Of a stretch of 64,000 nt of DNA, positions 1-9,212 are shown piece after piece. This DNA comes from Treponema sp. (GTDB taxonomy: Bacteria; Spirochaetota; Spirochaetia; Treponematales; Treponemataceae). The DNA is taken from positions 1 through 64,000 of the forward strand of contig JAFZLA010000071.1 in the NCBI GenBank assembly GCA_017551705.1, in the 5' to 3' direction. The position numbers and the translations under genes are program-made. The notes beneath the pieces are model-generated. The model had not been told where the DNA came from. It searched no databases and saw only the letters and a list, made by a program, of their open reading frames with translations. Each line of letters begins with the position of its first letter. The first letter of the stretch is position 1.

Positions 1-120
1 CGATGATTTATTAGCGGCGCAAAAAACGGTGGCAAGCCCCCAGTTTTTTGCTAGCCGCATGAGCGGCAACATTTGCGCTCGCGACCAAGCTCGCGCAAAC
101 AGCCGTATCAGTTCAAAAGG
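1..120 (+). repeat. Dispersed intergenic hairpin element, copy A
   Basis: This is one of four related intergenic elements (others near 21025, 25239 and, on the minus strand, 29173-29066). The right half folds as CGGC (64-67), a 4-nt bulge, TTTGCGC (72-78), a 14-nt loop, GCGCAAA (93-99), CA, then GCCG (102-105). Both stems differ in sequence from the other copies, but pairing is kept. It lies just upstream of the argD ribosome binding site. The left end may begin before the window. Confidence 0.75.
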
Positions 121-129
121 AGAATTACT

Positions 130-1296
130 ATGGAAAAGAAGGTTGTAAATAATTACGGAAGTTTTGACACGGTCTTTGTAAAAGGAAAGGGCGCGACCCT
201 TTGGGACAAGGACGGAAAAAAATTCATCGACTTTATCTCTGGAATTGGCTGCAACGCGCTGGGCCACAATTACAAGCCCCTTGTAAAGGCCGTGCAAAAG
301 CAAGCCGCCAAAGAGATTCACATTTCCAACTATTATCTTAGCGACGCGGGCCTTGAGTTCGCCGACAAATTGTTGGCGGCAACGGGCTTTGACGGCGTTT
401 ACTTTGGAAACAGCGGAGCGGAAGCCAACGAGGCGGCCTTTAAGCTGGCCCGCAAGTACGGCTATCTTAACGGCGGCCAAAAGAGAAGGGTGATTTACAC
501 GCTCAGGCAGTCATTCCACGGAAGGACGATGGCGACTCTTACCGCGACCGGCCAGGACAAGTTCCACCCCGACTGCTTTGCCCCTTACGTGGAAGGCTTT
601 AAGACAATCGCCGCCAATGACTGGGAAGTGATAAAGACCGCGTTTGACGACACAACGGCCGCCCTTATGATTGAGTGCGTGCAGGGCGAAGGCGGAGTAA
701 ACCTTATCGACCCCGAATGGGCAAAAGCCGCCGCCGCCGCCGCAAGGGCCGCCGGAGCCATAGTGATGGCCGACGAAGTCCAGACCGGCGTGGGAAGAAC
801 CGGCGCCTATCTTGCAAGCGACGCGCTTGGCTTTGAGCCCGAAGTTGTCACTCTTGCCAAAAGCATAGCCGGCGGAATTCCTATGGGCGCCTGCCTCTTT
901 AGAGGCAAGGCGGCGGGAGTTTTTGTGGCGGGCGACCACCAGTCCACCTTTGCCGGAAACCCGCTTGCCTGCAGGGCGGCCACGGTCGTTTTGGAAACCT
1001 TGCAAAAGCCTGGCTTTTACCAGCGGGTTTTGCAGGCGGGGGAGAAAATTCGCTCCGAGATAAAGTCTTGGAACAGCCCCCTTGTGGTGGAAGTAAGGGG
1101 AAAGGGCCTTATGATCGGCGTTCAAATAAAGCCCAATGTCAAGCCTTTTGACATCGAGGTTGAATGCATGAAAAACGGCCTTTGCGTATCCACAGCCGGA
1201 AGCGACGTTGTCCGCTTTTTGCCGCCGCTAGTCATAAGCGACAAGGAAATCGACGAGGGCCTTAAAATATTCAAGGCCGTGCTTGCGAAGTTCTAA
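130..1296 (+). CDS. argD: Acetylornithine aminotransferase (class III PLP transaminase)
   Basis: A 388-residue class-III aminotransferase, probably N-acetylornithine aminotransferase of arginine synthesis: it transfers an amino group between glutamate and N-acetylglutamate semialdehyde, using PLP, in the cytoplasm. The N-terminal ISGIGCNALGH stretch is typical of ArgD. The PLP-binding lysine is K244 in LAKSIAGGIP, preceded by the cofactor-binding DEVQTGVGRTG segment. The start is ATG 130, which has AAAGGAGA about 6 nt upstream; an in-frame start at 73 lies inside the upstream repeat and has no such site. No other arg gene is adjacent. Two hairpins follow the stop. Ornithine or succinylornithine transaminase activity cannot be excluded from sequence alone. 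Confidence 0.85.
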   Translation: MEKKVVNNYGSFDTVFVKGKGATLWDKDGKKFIDFISGIGCNALGHNYKPLVKAVQKQAAKEIHISNYYLSDAGLEFADKLLAATGFDGVYFGNSGAEANEAAFKLARKYGYLNGGQKRRVIYTLRQSFHGRTMATLTATGQDKFHPDCFAPYVEGFKTIAANDWEVIKTAFDDTTAALMIECVQGEGGVNLIDPEWAKAAAAAARAAGAIVMADEVQTGVGRTGAYLASDALGFEPEVVTLAKSIAGGIPMGACLFRGKAAGVFVAGDHQSTFAGNPLACRAATVVLETLQKPGFYQRVLQAGEKIRSEIKSWNSPLVVEVRGKGLMIGVQIKPNVKPFDIEVECMKNGLCVSTAGSDVVRFLPPLVISDKEIDEGLKIFKAVLAKF

Positions 1297-1299
1297 AAG

Positions 1300-1364
1300 A
1301 TGTTCGGGTCAAGCCCGAACATGACAACACTTGTCATTGCCCGGCTTGACCGGGCAATCTTTTT
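1300..1364 (+). terminator. Tandem hairpins, the second followed by a T-run
   Basis: Two hairpins follow argD. The first is TGTTCGGG/CCCGAACA (1301-1321). The second is ATTGCCCGG/CCGGGCAAT (1336-1358), followed by CTTTTTG, so it can act as a rho-independent terminator. The two share the core sequence 'GG(C/T)(T/C)TGACC/GGTCAAG' read on opposite strands, like a small REP-type palindromic pair. Confidence 0.75.
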
Positions 1365-1429
1365 GTAACTTTCCATAATATTTTTCATTTTAAATATGAA
1401 CGGACATCTAAAAATACGGAGGTTCTAGA

Positions 1430-2905
1430 ATGAAAAGAATAACAAAAAACATTGTGGGAGCGGCCGTAGCGGCCGTATTGTCATTTGGCCTGATTTCATT
1501 TTCTTGCAGCGGAAAGGGCGGAGCGTCCAACGGCGCCAACACAGCCTTTGCCGACACGGTTCCCGCCGTCAAGATTCCGGCCGAATCCTTGAGCGTCTTG
1601 GAAGCGATGCAAAACGTTTTCCGCTCGATATCGTCGCAAGTTTTGCCGTCAGTCGTAGAGGTTGACGTAACCGAAAAAAAGACGCGGCCCGCCAATCCCT
1701 TTGGCGACTTGCCGTTTAAATTCTTTGGCTTTCCCGACAACGACGAGCCGCGCGAGTACGAGGCCCAGGGCTTGGGAAGCGGAGTCATCATTCGCAAGGA
1801 CGGAAAAAAATATTTTGTTCTTACCAACAACCATGTCGCCGGAAGCGCCACAGAAATTTCTGTAAAGCTCAACGACGGCCGCAAGTTTGACGGAAAGCTT
1901 GTCGGAGCCGACGAGCGCATGGACGTGGCGCTGGTTTCGTTTGAAGCCGACGACTCAAGCATTCCCTGCGCCACTTTGGGCGACAGCGACAAGGTCCAGG
2001 CCGGCGACATTTGCTTTGCCATGGGCGCTCCCCTTGGCTACAGCCAGTCAGTCACCGAAGGAATTGTCAGCGCCACCGGCCGCAGCGGCGGACAAATTGG
2101 AAACATAAACGACTTTATCCAGACCGACACCGCCATCAACCAAGGAAACTCTGGCGGCCCGCTCCTCAATATTTACGGAGAAGTAATCGGAATCAACACT
2201 TGGATCGCCTCCCAGTCGGGCGGAAGCCAGGGCTTGGGATTTGCAATTCCTATCAACAACATAAAGCACGCCATCGACGAGTTCATCGCAAACGGAAAAG
2301 TCACATACGGCTGGCTTGGCGTAAGCCTTGTCGAAATCCGAGAGCAAATCAAGGAATCCCTTGGCGTCAAGGGCAAGGACGGAGCCTTCGCTTCGCAAAT
2401 CTTTGTGGACTCTCCGGCCTTTAAGGGCGGAATGCAGGCGGGCGACTACATAATTGAATTGAACGGCCGCGCAGTCAAGAGCGTCGACCAGCTTGTGCGC
2501 GACGTTGGAAGCCTTCCCGCAAACAAGGAAGCCAAGTTCAAGGTGATCCGCGGCGGAAAGGAAATGCCGCTCAACGTCATGATAACAGAGCGCACTAAAG
2601 AAGTTTCTTCGTCGACCGCAAAATTGTGGCCGGGCTTTATTCCCGTTCCGCTTACGGACGACGTTCGCAAAAAGCTTGAGCTTGACAACAAAGTCGAGGG
2701 CGTGGCCGTGACCAACGTTCAGGCCAAATCGCCCGCCGCCTCTTTGCGCTTGCAGGAAGGCGACGTCATCACCGCCGTCAACGGAAAGAAGGTCAAGAAC
2801 TTGGCCGAGTTCTACGCGGCTTTGGATTTGACAAAGACCAAGTCCATCCAGTTTACGATTGGAAGCGGCGCGGGCTCAATCACAACCGGCACCTACAGCT
2901 TTTAG
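1430..2905 (+). CDS. HtrA/DegQ-type serine protease lipoprotein with two PDZ domains
   Basis: A 491-residue envelope protease and chaperone of the HtrA (S1C) family, expected to degrade or refold misfolded periplasmic proteins. The N-terminal hydrophobic segment ends in LISFSC, which fits a lipobox with Cys26, so it is probably membrane-anchored rather than soluble. The trypsin-like domain carries the complete triad His135 (LTNNHV), Asp165 (RMDVAL) and Ser241 (GNSGGP). Two PDZ domains follow, roughly residues 285-385 and 395-485; the first contains GGMQAGDYIIELNGR. The start has GGAGG about 7 nt upstream. The next gene begins 2 bp after the stop, so the two are probably co-transcribed. Confidence 0.92.
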   Translation: MKRITKNIVGAAVAAVLSFGLISFSCSGKGGASNGANTAFADTVPAVKIPAESLSVLEAMQNVFRSISSQVLPSVVEVDVTEKKTRPANPFGDLPFKFFGFPDNDEPREYEAQGLGSGVIIRKDGKKYFVLTNNHVAGSATEISVKLNDGRKFDGKLVGADERMDVALVSFEADDSSIPCATLGDSDKVQAGDICFAMGAPLGYSQSVTEGIVSATGRSGGQIGNINDFIQTDTAINQGNSGGPLLNIYGEVIGINTWIASQSGGSQGLGFAIPINNIKHAIDEFIANGKVTYGWLGVSLVEIREQIKESLGVKGKDGAFASQIFVDSPAFKGGMQAGDYIIELNGRAVKSVDQLVRDVGSLPANKEAKFKVIRGGKEMPLNVMITERTKEVSSSTAKLWPGFIPVPLTDDVRKKLELDNKVEGVAVTNVQAKSPAASLRLQEGDVITAVNGKKVKNLAEFYAALDLTKTKSIQFTIGSGAGSITTGTYSF

Positions 2906-2907
2906 CC

Positions 2908-3588
2908 GTGAACGATAGGCAAGACGTCCGCCCGGACCAAAAGGCTGTGGCTGACAAAAAAGCGGCGCGCGCGCATGCGCGCCAGCTTTTATCGAACATA
3001 AGCGCCGCCCAGAGGGAAGAGCAATCCCAAAAGGCGGCCGCCTCATTTTTAAATTCTTCTATATATAAAGACTCTGAATGCGTGGCGGCGTATTTTAGCA
3101 TGCCAGATGAGGCCGGCACCCTGCCGATAATCGCGCGCGCCTTTATGGACAAAAAACGCGTCTTGCTCCCGCGCGTCGCGGCAGGCTCCAACGCTATGGA
3201 TTTTTACGAGCTGGCCGCCCCCGTCTTGGGCTTGCAAGCAATTGCAAGCAATCCCGCCCCCGTTTTGGGCTTGCAAGAAAGTCTCGCCGCGCAGACCGAA
3301 GCTAATGACTGGGGAATCCGCGAGCCGCTTGCCACGCTTCCCCTTGTCGCAAAAAAACAAATGCCCGCGCGAACGGCGATTTTGGTTCCGGGCCTTGCGT
3401 TTGCAAAAGACGGCAGGCGGCTGGGGCGGGGCAAGGGCTTTTACGACCGCTATTTGTCGGAGCTGCGCGCCGCAAACCCAGCCTTCGCCGCGCAAGGAAA
3501 GCTTTGCGGCTACTGCCTTGAGGCGCAAATTACCGACGCCGTTCCCACGCAAGAAAACGACGTTTTGATGCAAGTCGTTTTTTGTTGA
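2908..3588 (+). CDS. 5-formyltetrahydrofolate cyclo-ligase
   Basis: A 226-residue protein of the 5-formyl-THF cyclo-ligase family (YgfA/MTHFS), which converts 5-formyl-THF to 5,10-methenyl-THF with ATP hydrolysis. The family hallmark is the C-terminal LGRGKGFYDRYLS segment; the N-terminal basic helix (KAVADKKAARAHAR) is also typical. It starts with GTG 2 bp after htrA and has no clear Shine-Dalgarno site, so translation is probably coupled. An imperfect internal duplication (APVLGLQ at 3217-3237 and 3256-3276) lengthens the middle of the protein compared with the usual 180-200 residues. The stop codon overlaps the -35 box of the next gene's promoter. Confidence 0.85.
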   Translation: MNDRQDVRPDQKAVADKKAARAHARQLLSNISAAQREEQSQKAAASFLNSSIYKDSECVAAYFSMPDEAGTLPIIARAFMDKKRVLLPRVAAGSNAMDFYELAAPVLGLQAIASNPAPVLGLQESLAAQTEANDWGIREPLATLPLVAKKQMPARTAILVPGLAFAKDGRRLGRGKGFYDRYLSELRAANPAFAAQGKLCGYCLEAQITDAVPTQENDVLMQVVFC

Positions 3589-3613
3589 CAAAAGCAAGTC
3601 CGCGCTCTAAAAT
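3585..3613 (+). promoter_or_regulatory. Sigma70-type promoter for the S41-like gene
   Basis: TTGACA at 3585-3590, a 17-bp spacer and TAAAAT at 3608-3613. GCGC lies a few bases before the -10, as in several other promoters of this window. Confidence 0.7.
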
Positions 3614-3630
3614 TATTTTAGGAGCAATTT

Positions 3631-5352
3631 ATGAAAAAGTTCTTATTATCGGCGGTTCTTGCGCTTTGCGCGGCCACAAATTTTGGGCTTTGGGCTGTTA
3701 AGCCAAAGGATTTTTCAAAACAGCAAACGACAATTTTTGTAAAAAGTGTGGACAATCAAGATTCCGGCTGCTTGTATTTTTCAAAGTCAACAGGAAGCAT
3801 TCCTTACGTAGACGTGTTGACTATGCTTAACAAATTGAACTGGCAAGATTTCTGTTCCGTCAAAAAAGGGGAGCGGCATTACACAATCGTCCGCAACGAC
3901 AACGGCGCCGAGGTATGCTTTAACCAAGATCAAAAAGTTATAACATTTTCCGACTTTGACCTTTTTAGAAAAAAGAAAGACGCCGGCACGCTTTTGGACA
4001 TTGTGGACGACTACTATTACATAGTTCACGAGCCTTTTGGCTTTGAAACGCGCGGCGCTCCCATTGACATTCACTACGACACATTCCTGATTGACATTGC
4101 GATAGACAAAGACTTGTGTTTGATTCCCCTGCAAACTTTTAGCGACATTTTCGCTTCTTCCGTTTTTGGAACTTTTCTCTACAACGGAAAAGATTGTTTT
4201 TTTGTATCTTCGTCCGAAGCCTTGCAGAATGACGACGGCGACCTTACCGAGCTAGGAAAAAAATATTACGAAATTGAGCCCGGCCCAATGGACATAGATT
4301 ACGCTGATTTTAACATGCGCGAGCTTGCCTTGAATTGTCAGCTTAACTACGGCCTTAAGGATTTGCACGGCATAGAAAAATTTTCAGATTGGCTTGCGGC
4401 AAGGGACCTTATCGATCCCTTGTCTTCTACGGACAGCTATGAAGTTGACTTTGCCGTCGCCGAAATTTGCCACAGGTATTTGGGCGACATTCACAGTTCT
4501 TTTTGCGTTCATTCCCCGCGCTCAAAGCGCGACGTAAAGCCCGAAGAAAAAAGAGACATTATGATTTCGCCGTCGCTCCAGAGAATAAGGCAAAGCATGC
4601 AAGAAGCCCAGCAAATGCGCGCCTCGTTTTTTCCAAAAGGAGTTCCTGGCGTTCAAACAATTGGCGACACGGTTTATGTTACCTTTGACAGCTTTTGGAC
4701 GGACAACTCTAGGGATTATTACAAAAATCCGATTACAGAGGAAGAAAAGGCGCGCGTTCTTTTGGACTATCATTCAAGCGGAATCGACACGCGCGGCCTT
4801 ATCAACGTGGCAAACCAAATTGTTCAAGCGGACAAAAATATTAGGAACGTGGTTGTTGACGTTTCCTGCAATTTGGGCGGCCAGCTTGACGCGGCGATTT
4901 TTGTGGCCTGCTGGCTTTTGGGCCGCGCGGACCTTAGGATTAAGAGCGGAATAACCGGAAGCCAGTCTTCAACGTCCTACATGGCCGACATAAATTTTAA
5001 CGAAAAGATTGACGACGCGGACACTGTAAGAGACCGCAGAATTTTCTGCCTTGTTTCGGACATAACTTTTTCTTGCGGAAACATTTTGGCCTCGACATTG
5101 GAAGAATCCGGCAAGGCAACTTTGATTGGCTCAAAGACAGGCGGCGGAGCCTGCGCCGTTTTGTTGACTTCCACCGCGTCGGGAACGCTCTTTAAGACTT
5201 CAAGCTTTTACCGCTTTAGCGCCGAAAAAAACGGCGCCTTTAACGCGGTTGACGACGGCGTTTCTCCCGACTACAAGCTTACCGAACTGCGCTCGTTTTA
5301 CAACCGTTCCGACAAAGACGGCTTGACCGCCTTTATAAGAAAATTGTATTAA
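3631..5352 (+). CDS. Exported S41-like peptidase
   Basis: A 573-residue protein with a cleavable-type signal peptide (MKKFLLSAVLALCAAT) and no lipobox cysteine. The C-terminal half resembles the S41 (C-terminal processing/tricorn-like) peptidase core: NVVVDVSCNLGGQLDAA, then DITFSCGN with the candidate nucleophile Ser481, then a GSKTGGGA turn. LGDIHSSF corresponds to the DDGHTS segment of the paralogue at 13606. The N-terminal 230 residues match no family I recognise. Substrates are unknown. The gene has its own promoter, a GGAGC ribosome site and a strong terminator, so it is monocistronic. It opens the accessory envelope island. Loss of activity cannot be excluded. Confidence 0.75.
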   Translation: MKKFLLSAVLALCAATNFGLWAVKPKDFSKQQTTIFVKSVDNQDSGCLYFSKSTGSIPYVDVLTMLNKLNWQDFCSVKKGERHYTIVRNDNGAEVCFNQDQKVITFSDFDLFRKKKDAGTLLDIVDDYYYIVHEPFGFETRGAPIDIHYDTFLIDIAIDKDLCLIPLQTFSDIFASSVFGTFLYNGKDCFFVSSSEALQNDDGDLTELGKKYYEIEPGPMDIDYADFNMRELALNCQLNYGLKDLHGIEKFSDWLAARDLIDPLSSTDSYEVDFAVAEICHRYLGDIHSSFCVHSPRSKRDVKPEEKRDIMISPSLQRIRQSMQEAQQMRASFFPKGVPGVQTIGDTVYVTFDSFWTDNSRDYYKNPITEEEKARVLLDYHSSGIDTRGLINVANQIVQADKNIRNVVVDVSCNLGGQLDAAIFVACWLLGRADLRIKSGITGSQSSTSYMADINFNEKIDDADTVRDRRIFCLVSDITFSCGNILASTLEESGKATLIGSKTGGGACAVLLTSTASGTLFKTSSFYRFSAEKNGAFNAVDDGVSPDYKLTELRSFYNRSDKDGLTAFIRKLY

Positions 5353-5360
5353 TTTAAGCC

Positions 5361-5418
5361 GCAAAATCAGCGTTTTTTGTCAAATTTCTCCAATTTGCGC
5401 TGATTTTGCGCTGTTTTT
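5361..5418 (+). terminator. Rho-independent terminator after the S41-like gene
   Basis: A perfect 12-bp stem, GCAAAATCAGCG (5361-5372) with CGCTGATTTTGC (5398-5409), is followed within 4 bases by a run of eight T. The TTTTGCGCT motif recurs several times from here to 5445 and again near 11262-11281. Confidence 0.8.
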
Positions 5419-5496
5419 TTTCCAATTTTGCGCTAATTTTGCGCGGAATTCTTTGTAGAATTGTCGTATAAACCATTTCTTACGGGAGAAGAAACT

Positions 5497-7503
5497 ATGA
5501 AAAACTTGTCTTTATGGCGCAATGCGGGCTTGTTGGCTATGTTTTGCGCCGCGCTCTTGGCTTTTGCCGCCTGTTCTAACTCAAGCGACAGCTCGTCAGC
5601 TGCAAGCGCGACGAACAAAACTATTTATGTCGCGTCCAGCAAGCCGTCGGATTACATGAACAAGGTTCTTTCAAATAAGGGAAGCTTTTCGTATATAAGC
5701 GGCGACATAAGCGCAAGGGACACTGCGCCTGACGTGTTTGTAGTTTTGGGCAGCGACATTGCCAATCTTTCTGATGACAAAGTTCGCCTTTCGGTATTGA
5801 CTTGCTTGCAAGAAAAAACTCTTGTTTTTGATTTTCCAACATTGGATAACATCGTTCAGTTTAAGTCAAAGCTTGACGCTTTTTTTGCGCAAGAAAAAAA
5901 TTCCGTTTTAAAAGCTCAGTCAGCGCTGAGTCTATATAGTCCATATGATTTTGTGGAGCAGGCGGAGCACGCTGTTGGCACCAAGCAAAACGGCAACGCA
6001 GGTGACAATCATTACGTTCAAAAAGCGTATGAAGCCATAGCCGTAAGAAAAAATGAAGTTTATATAGTTCATGACATTGAAGAAGTGGTTACGATAGTTT
6101 TTCCGACAAATGTCGTGGAAGGAACGGAACAAACAATAGGAGATGGTTCTACTGCTACCATTGACAGCGATGCGGAAGAACCTGCCAGCGCGCAAAACTC
6201 GCTTGGAGACTACGAGCGCTTGATTAAGGATTCGTCCCAAAAATTCGCCAGCTGGCTGTTCGGAACGGGCGTTTCCGCTTCAAGCGAAACCGCTCTCCAA
6301 AGCCAGGCCGCATCTTTGATATCTTGCAGCGCTTCCCAAGCGGAAATCGAAAACTTGATGAAGGCGCAAAAGTGGCATCATGATTTTACCGCCGAATTCA
6401 AAACTGACAAAAGGGATCACTACAATGGCCGCTGGGACGGAAAAAAAGAATCGGTAGAAGTTGACGTTTATGTTTGGGCTGTCTGTGACATTGACAATCA
6501 ACAGGATTACTATGTCGTAAGAACAAGCGTTACTTGCAACAATCAGCAGCTTGATTGCCAAAAAGCCTGGACAAGCGTAAAGGACAGAAAAATAAGCCCC
6601 TATTTTCTTTCTTGCAATATAAATGGCGAAATGGAAACTGCCGACGGCTCGCTTGTGACAAATCAATGTGAGCCGCAAAACACTACAGGAACTTCTAGTT
6701 TTACTAAAGCGGTTGGAGTAAATTTTGGCGGCAACGCAGGATTCAACGCCAAAGGTCCAAACGCAGGCCTTTCTGGCGGATATTCTTTTACACAATCTTC
6801 TACGACAAATATTCCCGACATAACAGTTAAGCTTAACAAGCCGGACAACAATAAAAGACGCGCTGAATGGAAATTTGAGGCGCCGTCAGCCAATGTAGAA
6901 GAAAGCGGCTTTACGATTGCCCCTGTCATGCCAAAGAACATTCAAAAAAATATGGCGGTTTTTGACACATGGGCCGTTTATTGCGTTCCAAGCAATGACA
7001 CTTCTTTGGACAAGGACCATGTAAAGCTAAAAACTGAAGTAGAAGTATGGCTGGAAATGCTCACAGCATGGCAGCATGGTTTTGCATATTGTAAGATTTC
7101 TTCAAAAACTTACAGCAGAATGACAGGCATGACATATTGGAATCATGTTCAAAAGCCATGCAACATCCGAAAAACTTACGTGATGGGGTTCAAGCCGCCC
7201 GAGGGAGTTGGCGCGACTGACATAAGGTCGCTTAACGACTCTTTGAAAGAAAAGTGCAAGGAGCCTGACAAACAGTTGTGGTATGACAGCGCCACCTATT
7301 ATGCCGCCGCGACAGGAACTGATGACGAAAAAAATGCCGCTTTGAATGAAGTGGCCAAGGCGCAGTTCGCTCTTGCCAAAGACAAGATATTGAAAAACAA
7401 GAGCGTCTTTAGAGACGCAAACTTTAAGGGAAAATACACTTTCTACATCCAAATAGACGACGAGCATCGCATTGATTCGTTTGATGTAGACTTTGACCAG
7501 TGA
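5497..7503 (+). CDS. Large lipoprotein, possible leukocidin-like beta-rich domain
   Basis: A 668-residue lipoprotein with lipobox LAFAAC (Cys26) followed by a serine-rich linker. I do not recognise a family with confidence. The start is ATG 5497, behind GGGAGAAGA. Residues about 290-520 are rich in beta strands. One stretch runs from VGVNFGGNAGFNAKG through GLSGGYSFTQSS to AEWKFEAP, and the strand order and glycine/serine-rich hairpin are reminiscent of the leukocidin/aerolysin type of beta-barrel toxins. This is a resemblance only. The C-terminal part is charged and probably alpha/beta. It stands between the S41-like gene and the first C11 lipoprotein. It could equally be an adhesin or a structural surface protein. 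Confidence 0.6.
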   Translation: MKNLSLWRNAGLLAMFCAALLAFAACSNSSDSSSAASATNKTIYVASSKPSDYMNKVLSNKGSFSYISGDISARDTAPDVFVVLGSDIANLSDDKVRLSVLTCLQEKTLVFDFPTLDNIVQFKSKLDAFFAQEKNSVLKAQSALSLYSPYDFVEQAEHAVGTKQNGNAGDNHYVQKAYEAIAVRKNEVYIVHDIEEVVTIVFPTNVVEGTEQTIGDGSTATIDSDAEEPASAQNSLGDYERLIKDSSQKFASWLFGTGVSASSETALQSQAASLISCSASQAEIENLMKAQKWHHDFTAEFKTDKRDHYNGRWDGKKESVEVDVYVWAVCDIDNQQDYYVVRTSVTCNNQQLDCQKAWTSVKDRKISPYFLSCNINGEMETADGSLVTNQCEPQNTTGTSSFTKAVGVNFGGNAGFNAKGPNAGLSGGYSFTQSSTTNIPDITVKLNKPDNNKRRAEWKFEAPSANVEESGFTIAPVMPKNIQKNMAVFDTWAVYCVPSNDTSLDKDHVKLKTEVEVWLEMLTAWQHGFAYCKISSKTYSRMTGMTYWNHVQKPCNIRKTYVMGFKPPEGVGATDIRSLNDSLKEKCKEPDKQLWYDSATYYAAATGTDDEKNAALNEVAKAQFALAKDKILKNKSVFRDANFKGKYTFYIQIDDEHRIDSFDVDFDQ

Positions 7504-7571
7504 TGGCCTCCGTGCCATTGGACGCGGCAAAAAAAAATTATCTTTGCATTTATTTTTGGAGGAAATATAGA

Positions 7572-9212
7572 ATGAAAAAAATTGTTTTATTGTTTACGGC
7601 GCTTTTTGCGCTTACGTTGTTCTCTTGCAGCAACGCTTCGGGCGGCGGCGGAGGAGGCGGAGAGCCTGCTGTGTCCGACTGGCTGTTTTTGCTTTACATG
7701 GATGGCGACGACTCTTCGATTAACGATGATTTGTACGAAAATATGAGGGAAGTTGAATATGCTCTTGCGCAAATCCGCAACGCGGACGGAAGCCCCAAGG
7801 AAGGATATCCTTCTATAAGGGTTGTGGCACTTTGGGACGGAATTAGCGAAGAACTAAAAGCTGCTCAAAAGTACATCCATTCGGACGGAGCCTTATATGA
7901 GCTGGGCCCTGACTATGACTTGCAATGGATTTATTATTCCAATCTGGATCCAAATTATGTGGGAACTGTTGGAAAGGTTTGTTTGGTTAAAGAAGCCGAT
8001 GGAACTTACAGTCTTGGTCCAACGTTCAAGATGAGCGTCAAGACAAAAGACTTGACTTCCACTGCCGGAGCCTGGCTTGAAAAAGAGCCCAAAATGGGGG
8101 AGCAGGCTACTTTTGAAGGCTTTTTAAAATGGGCAAAGGCCCGCTACAGCGCCAAAAATGTTGTTGTCTGTTTGAGCGACCATGGAGCTGGAACCCACAA
8201 GGAGACTTATTCGGATTCAAACGCAACTTCAAAATCAATTTGCGCGGATACGACAAGCGGCGACAACAAGCTTTTGACTTGCAAAAACATTAAGGACGCT
8301 TTGACCAACGCTGGCTACACAGGAGCCAACAAGCCAAAAATTTTGTGGCACGACGTTTGCTTTCAGTCAACCGCCGAGATTATCTATAATTTTAAAGGCT
8401 GTGCGGATTACTATAGCGCGTCTCCAAACGAAAGCGTGAGCAATAATTTTGTCCGCATTTTTACTTCGATAAAAAGCGGGCACACTGCGGTTGACGTTGG
8501 AAAAATCATCGCAAGCTCTTTTCATGAGTATAAAGCCGCGTTTAACGAAAACTTCAATGCTTTTAAGAACTGTCTCTCCAGCGGTAGTTCAATGTTCACT
8601 TGGTCCTTTTTTAGCCTTGACGAAACAAAAGTTGAAGCGCTAAAAACTGCGGTTGACAATTTTGCGACAGCCATGCATACGATATATGGCAATCCGCCGG
8701 ACGACCATACGCTTTTTAACTCAGTTTATACAAAATATGTCAAGCAAGACAAGACTGATTTGTCAAAATGCATGGGGCTTGCTTATGGCGGAACATACGC
8801 GTTCTTAAACGACTTGGGCTATCTTGCAAAGCAGGTTAAGAACGACCCAGACTTGTCCGCCGCGCATGAAAGCGCGCAAGCGCTTTTGGACTTGCTAAAG
8901 CACGGCGACGACAAATTGATAATCTACGCTTGGGGCGGAAAGCGCGCCCAAACCGCAACTAGCTCTGACTCAGGCTGGAGCAATGTCACCACAAACCAAA
9001 TGTATCTTACCGGCCAAAAGGACTTTATTACAGGCAAGTCAGTCACTGTTGAGAATGGTTTTGACGACGACATTTATGGAATGACGATTGTCGCAAGCCA
9101 GCGCAATGCAAACGTTGCTGATGACGCTGTCTCTAATTACTACGATTGGACCGGCTTTTCTGAGGAATGGGGCAGGGTAATTAAAACTTGGTTGGAGACC
9201 CCTGGTCTATGA
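7572..9212 (+). CDS. Clostripain-like (C11) peptidase lipoprotein, copy 1
   Basis: A 546-residue lipoprotein (lipobox LTLFSC) with a glycine tract behind the cysteine, then a clostripain-family (C11, clan CD) domain. The candidate catalytic pair is His204 (SDHGAG) and Cys263 (WHDVC), and the stretch after the cysteine (NFKGCADYYSASPNES) matches the region around the C11 active site. Family members cleave after Arg or Lys. The start is ATG 7572 behind TGGAGGAAA; an earlier in-frame start at 7500 overlaps the previous gene. The stop overlaps the next start (ATGA), so translation is coupled. It is paralogous to the gene at 11330. It probably acts on the cell surface or in the periplasm. Confidence 0.85.
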   Translation: MKKIVLLFTALFALTLFSCSNASGGGGGGGEPAVSDWLFLLYMDGDDSSINDDLYENMREVEYALAQIRNADGSPKEGYPSIRVVALWDGISEELKAAQKYIHSDGALYELGPDYDLQWIYYSNLDPNYVGTVGKVCLVKEADGTYSLGPTFKMSVKTKDLTSTAGAWLEKEPKMGEQATFEGFLKWAKARYSAKNVVVCLSDHGAGTHKETYSDSNATSKSICADTTSGDNKLLTCKNIKDALTNAGYTGANKPKILWHDVCFQSTAEIIYNFKGCADYYSASPNESVSNNFVRIFTSIKSGHTAVDVGKIIASSFHEYKAAFNENFNAFKNCLSSGSSMFTWSFFSLDETKVEALKTAVDNFATAMHTIYGNPPDDHTLFNSVYTKYVKQDKTDLSKCMGLAYGGTYAFLNDLGYLAKQVKNDPDLSAAHESAQALLDLLKHGDDKLIIYAWGGKRAQTATSSDSGWSNVTTNQMYLTGQKDFITGKSVTVENGFDDDIYGMTIVASQRNANVADDAVSNYYDWTGFSEEWGRVIKTWLETPGL

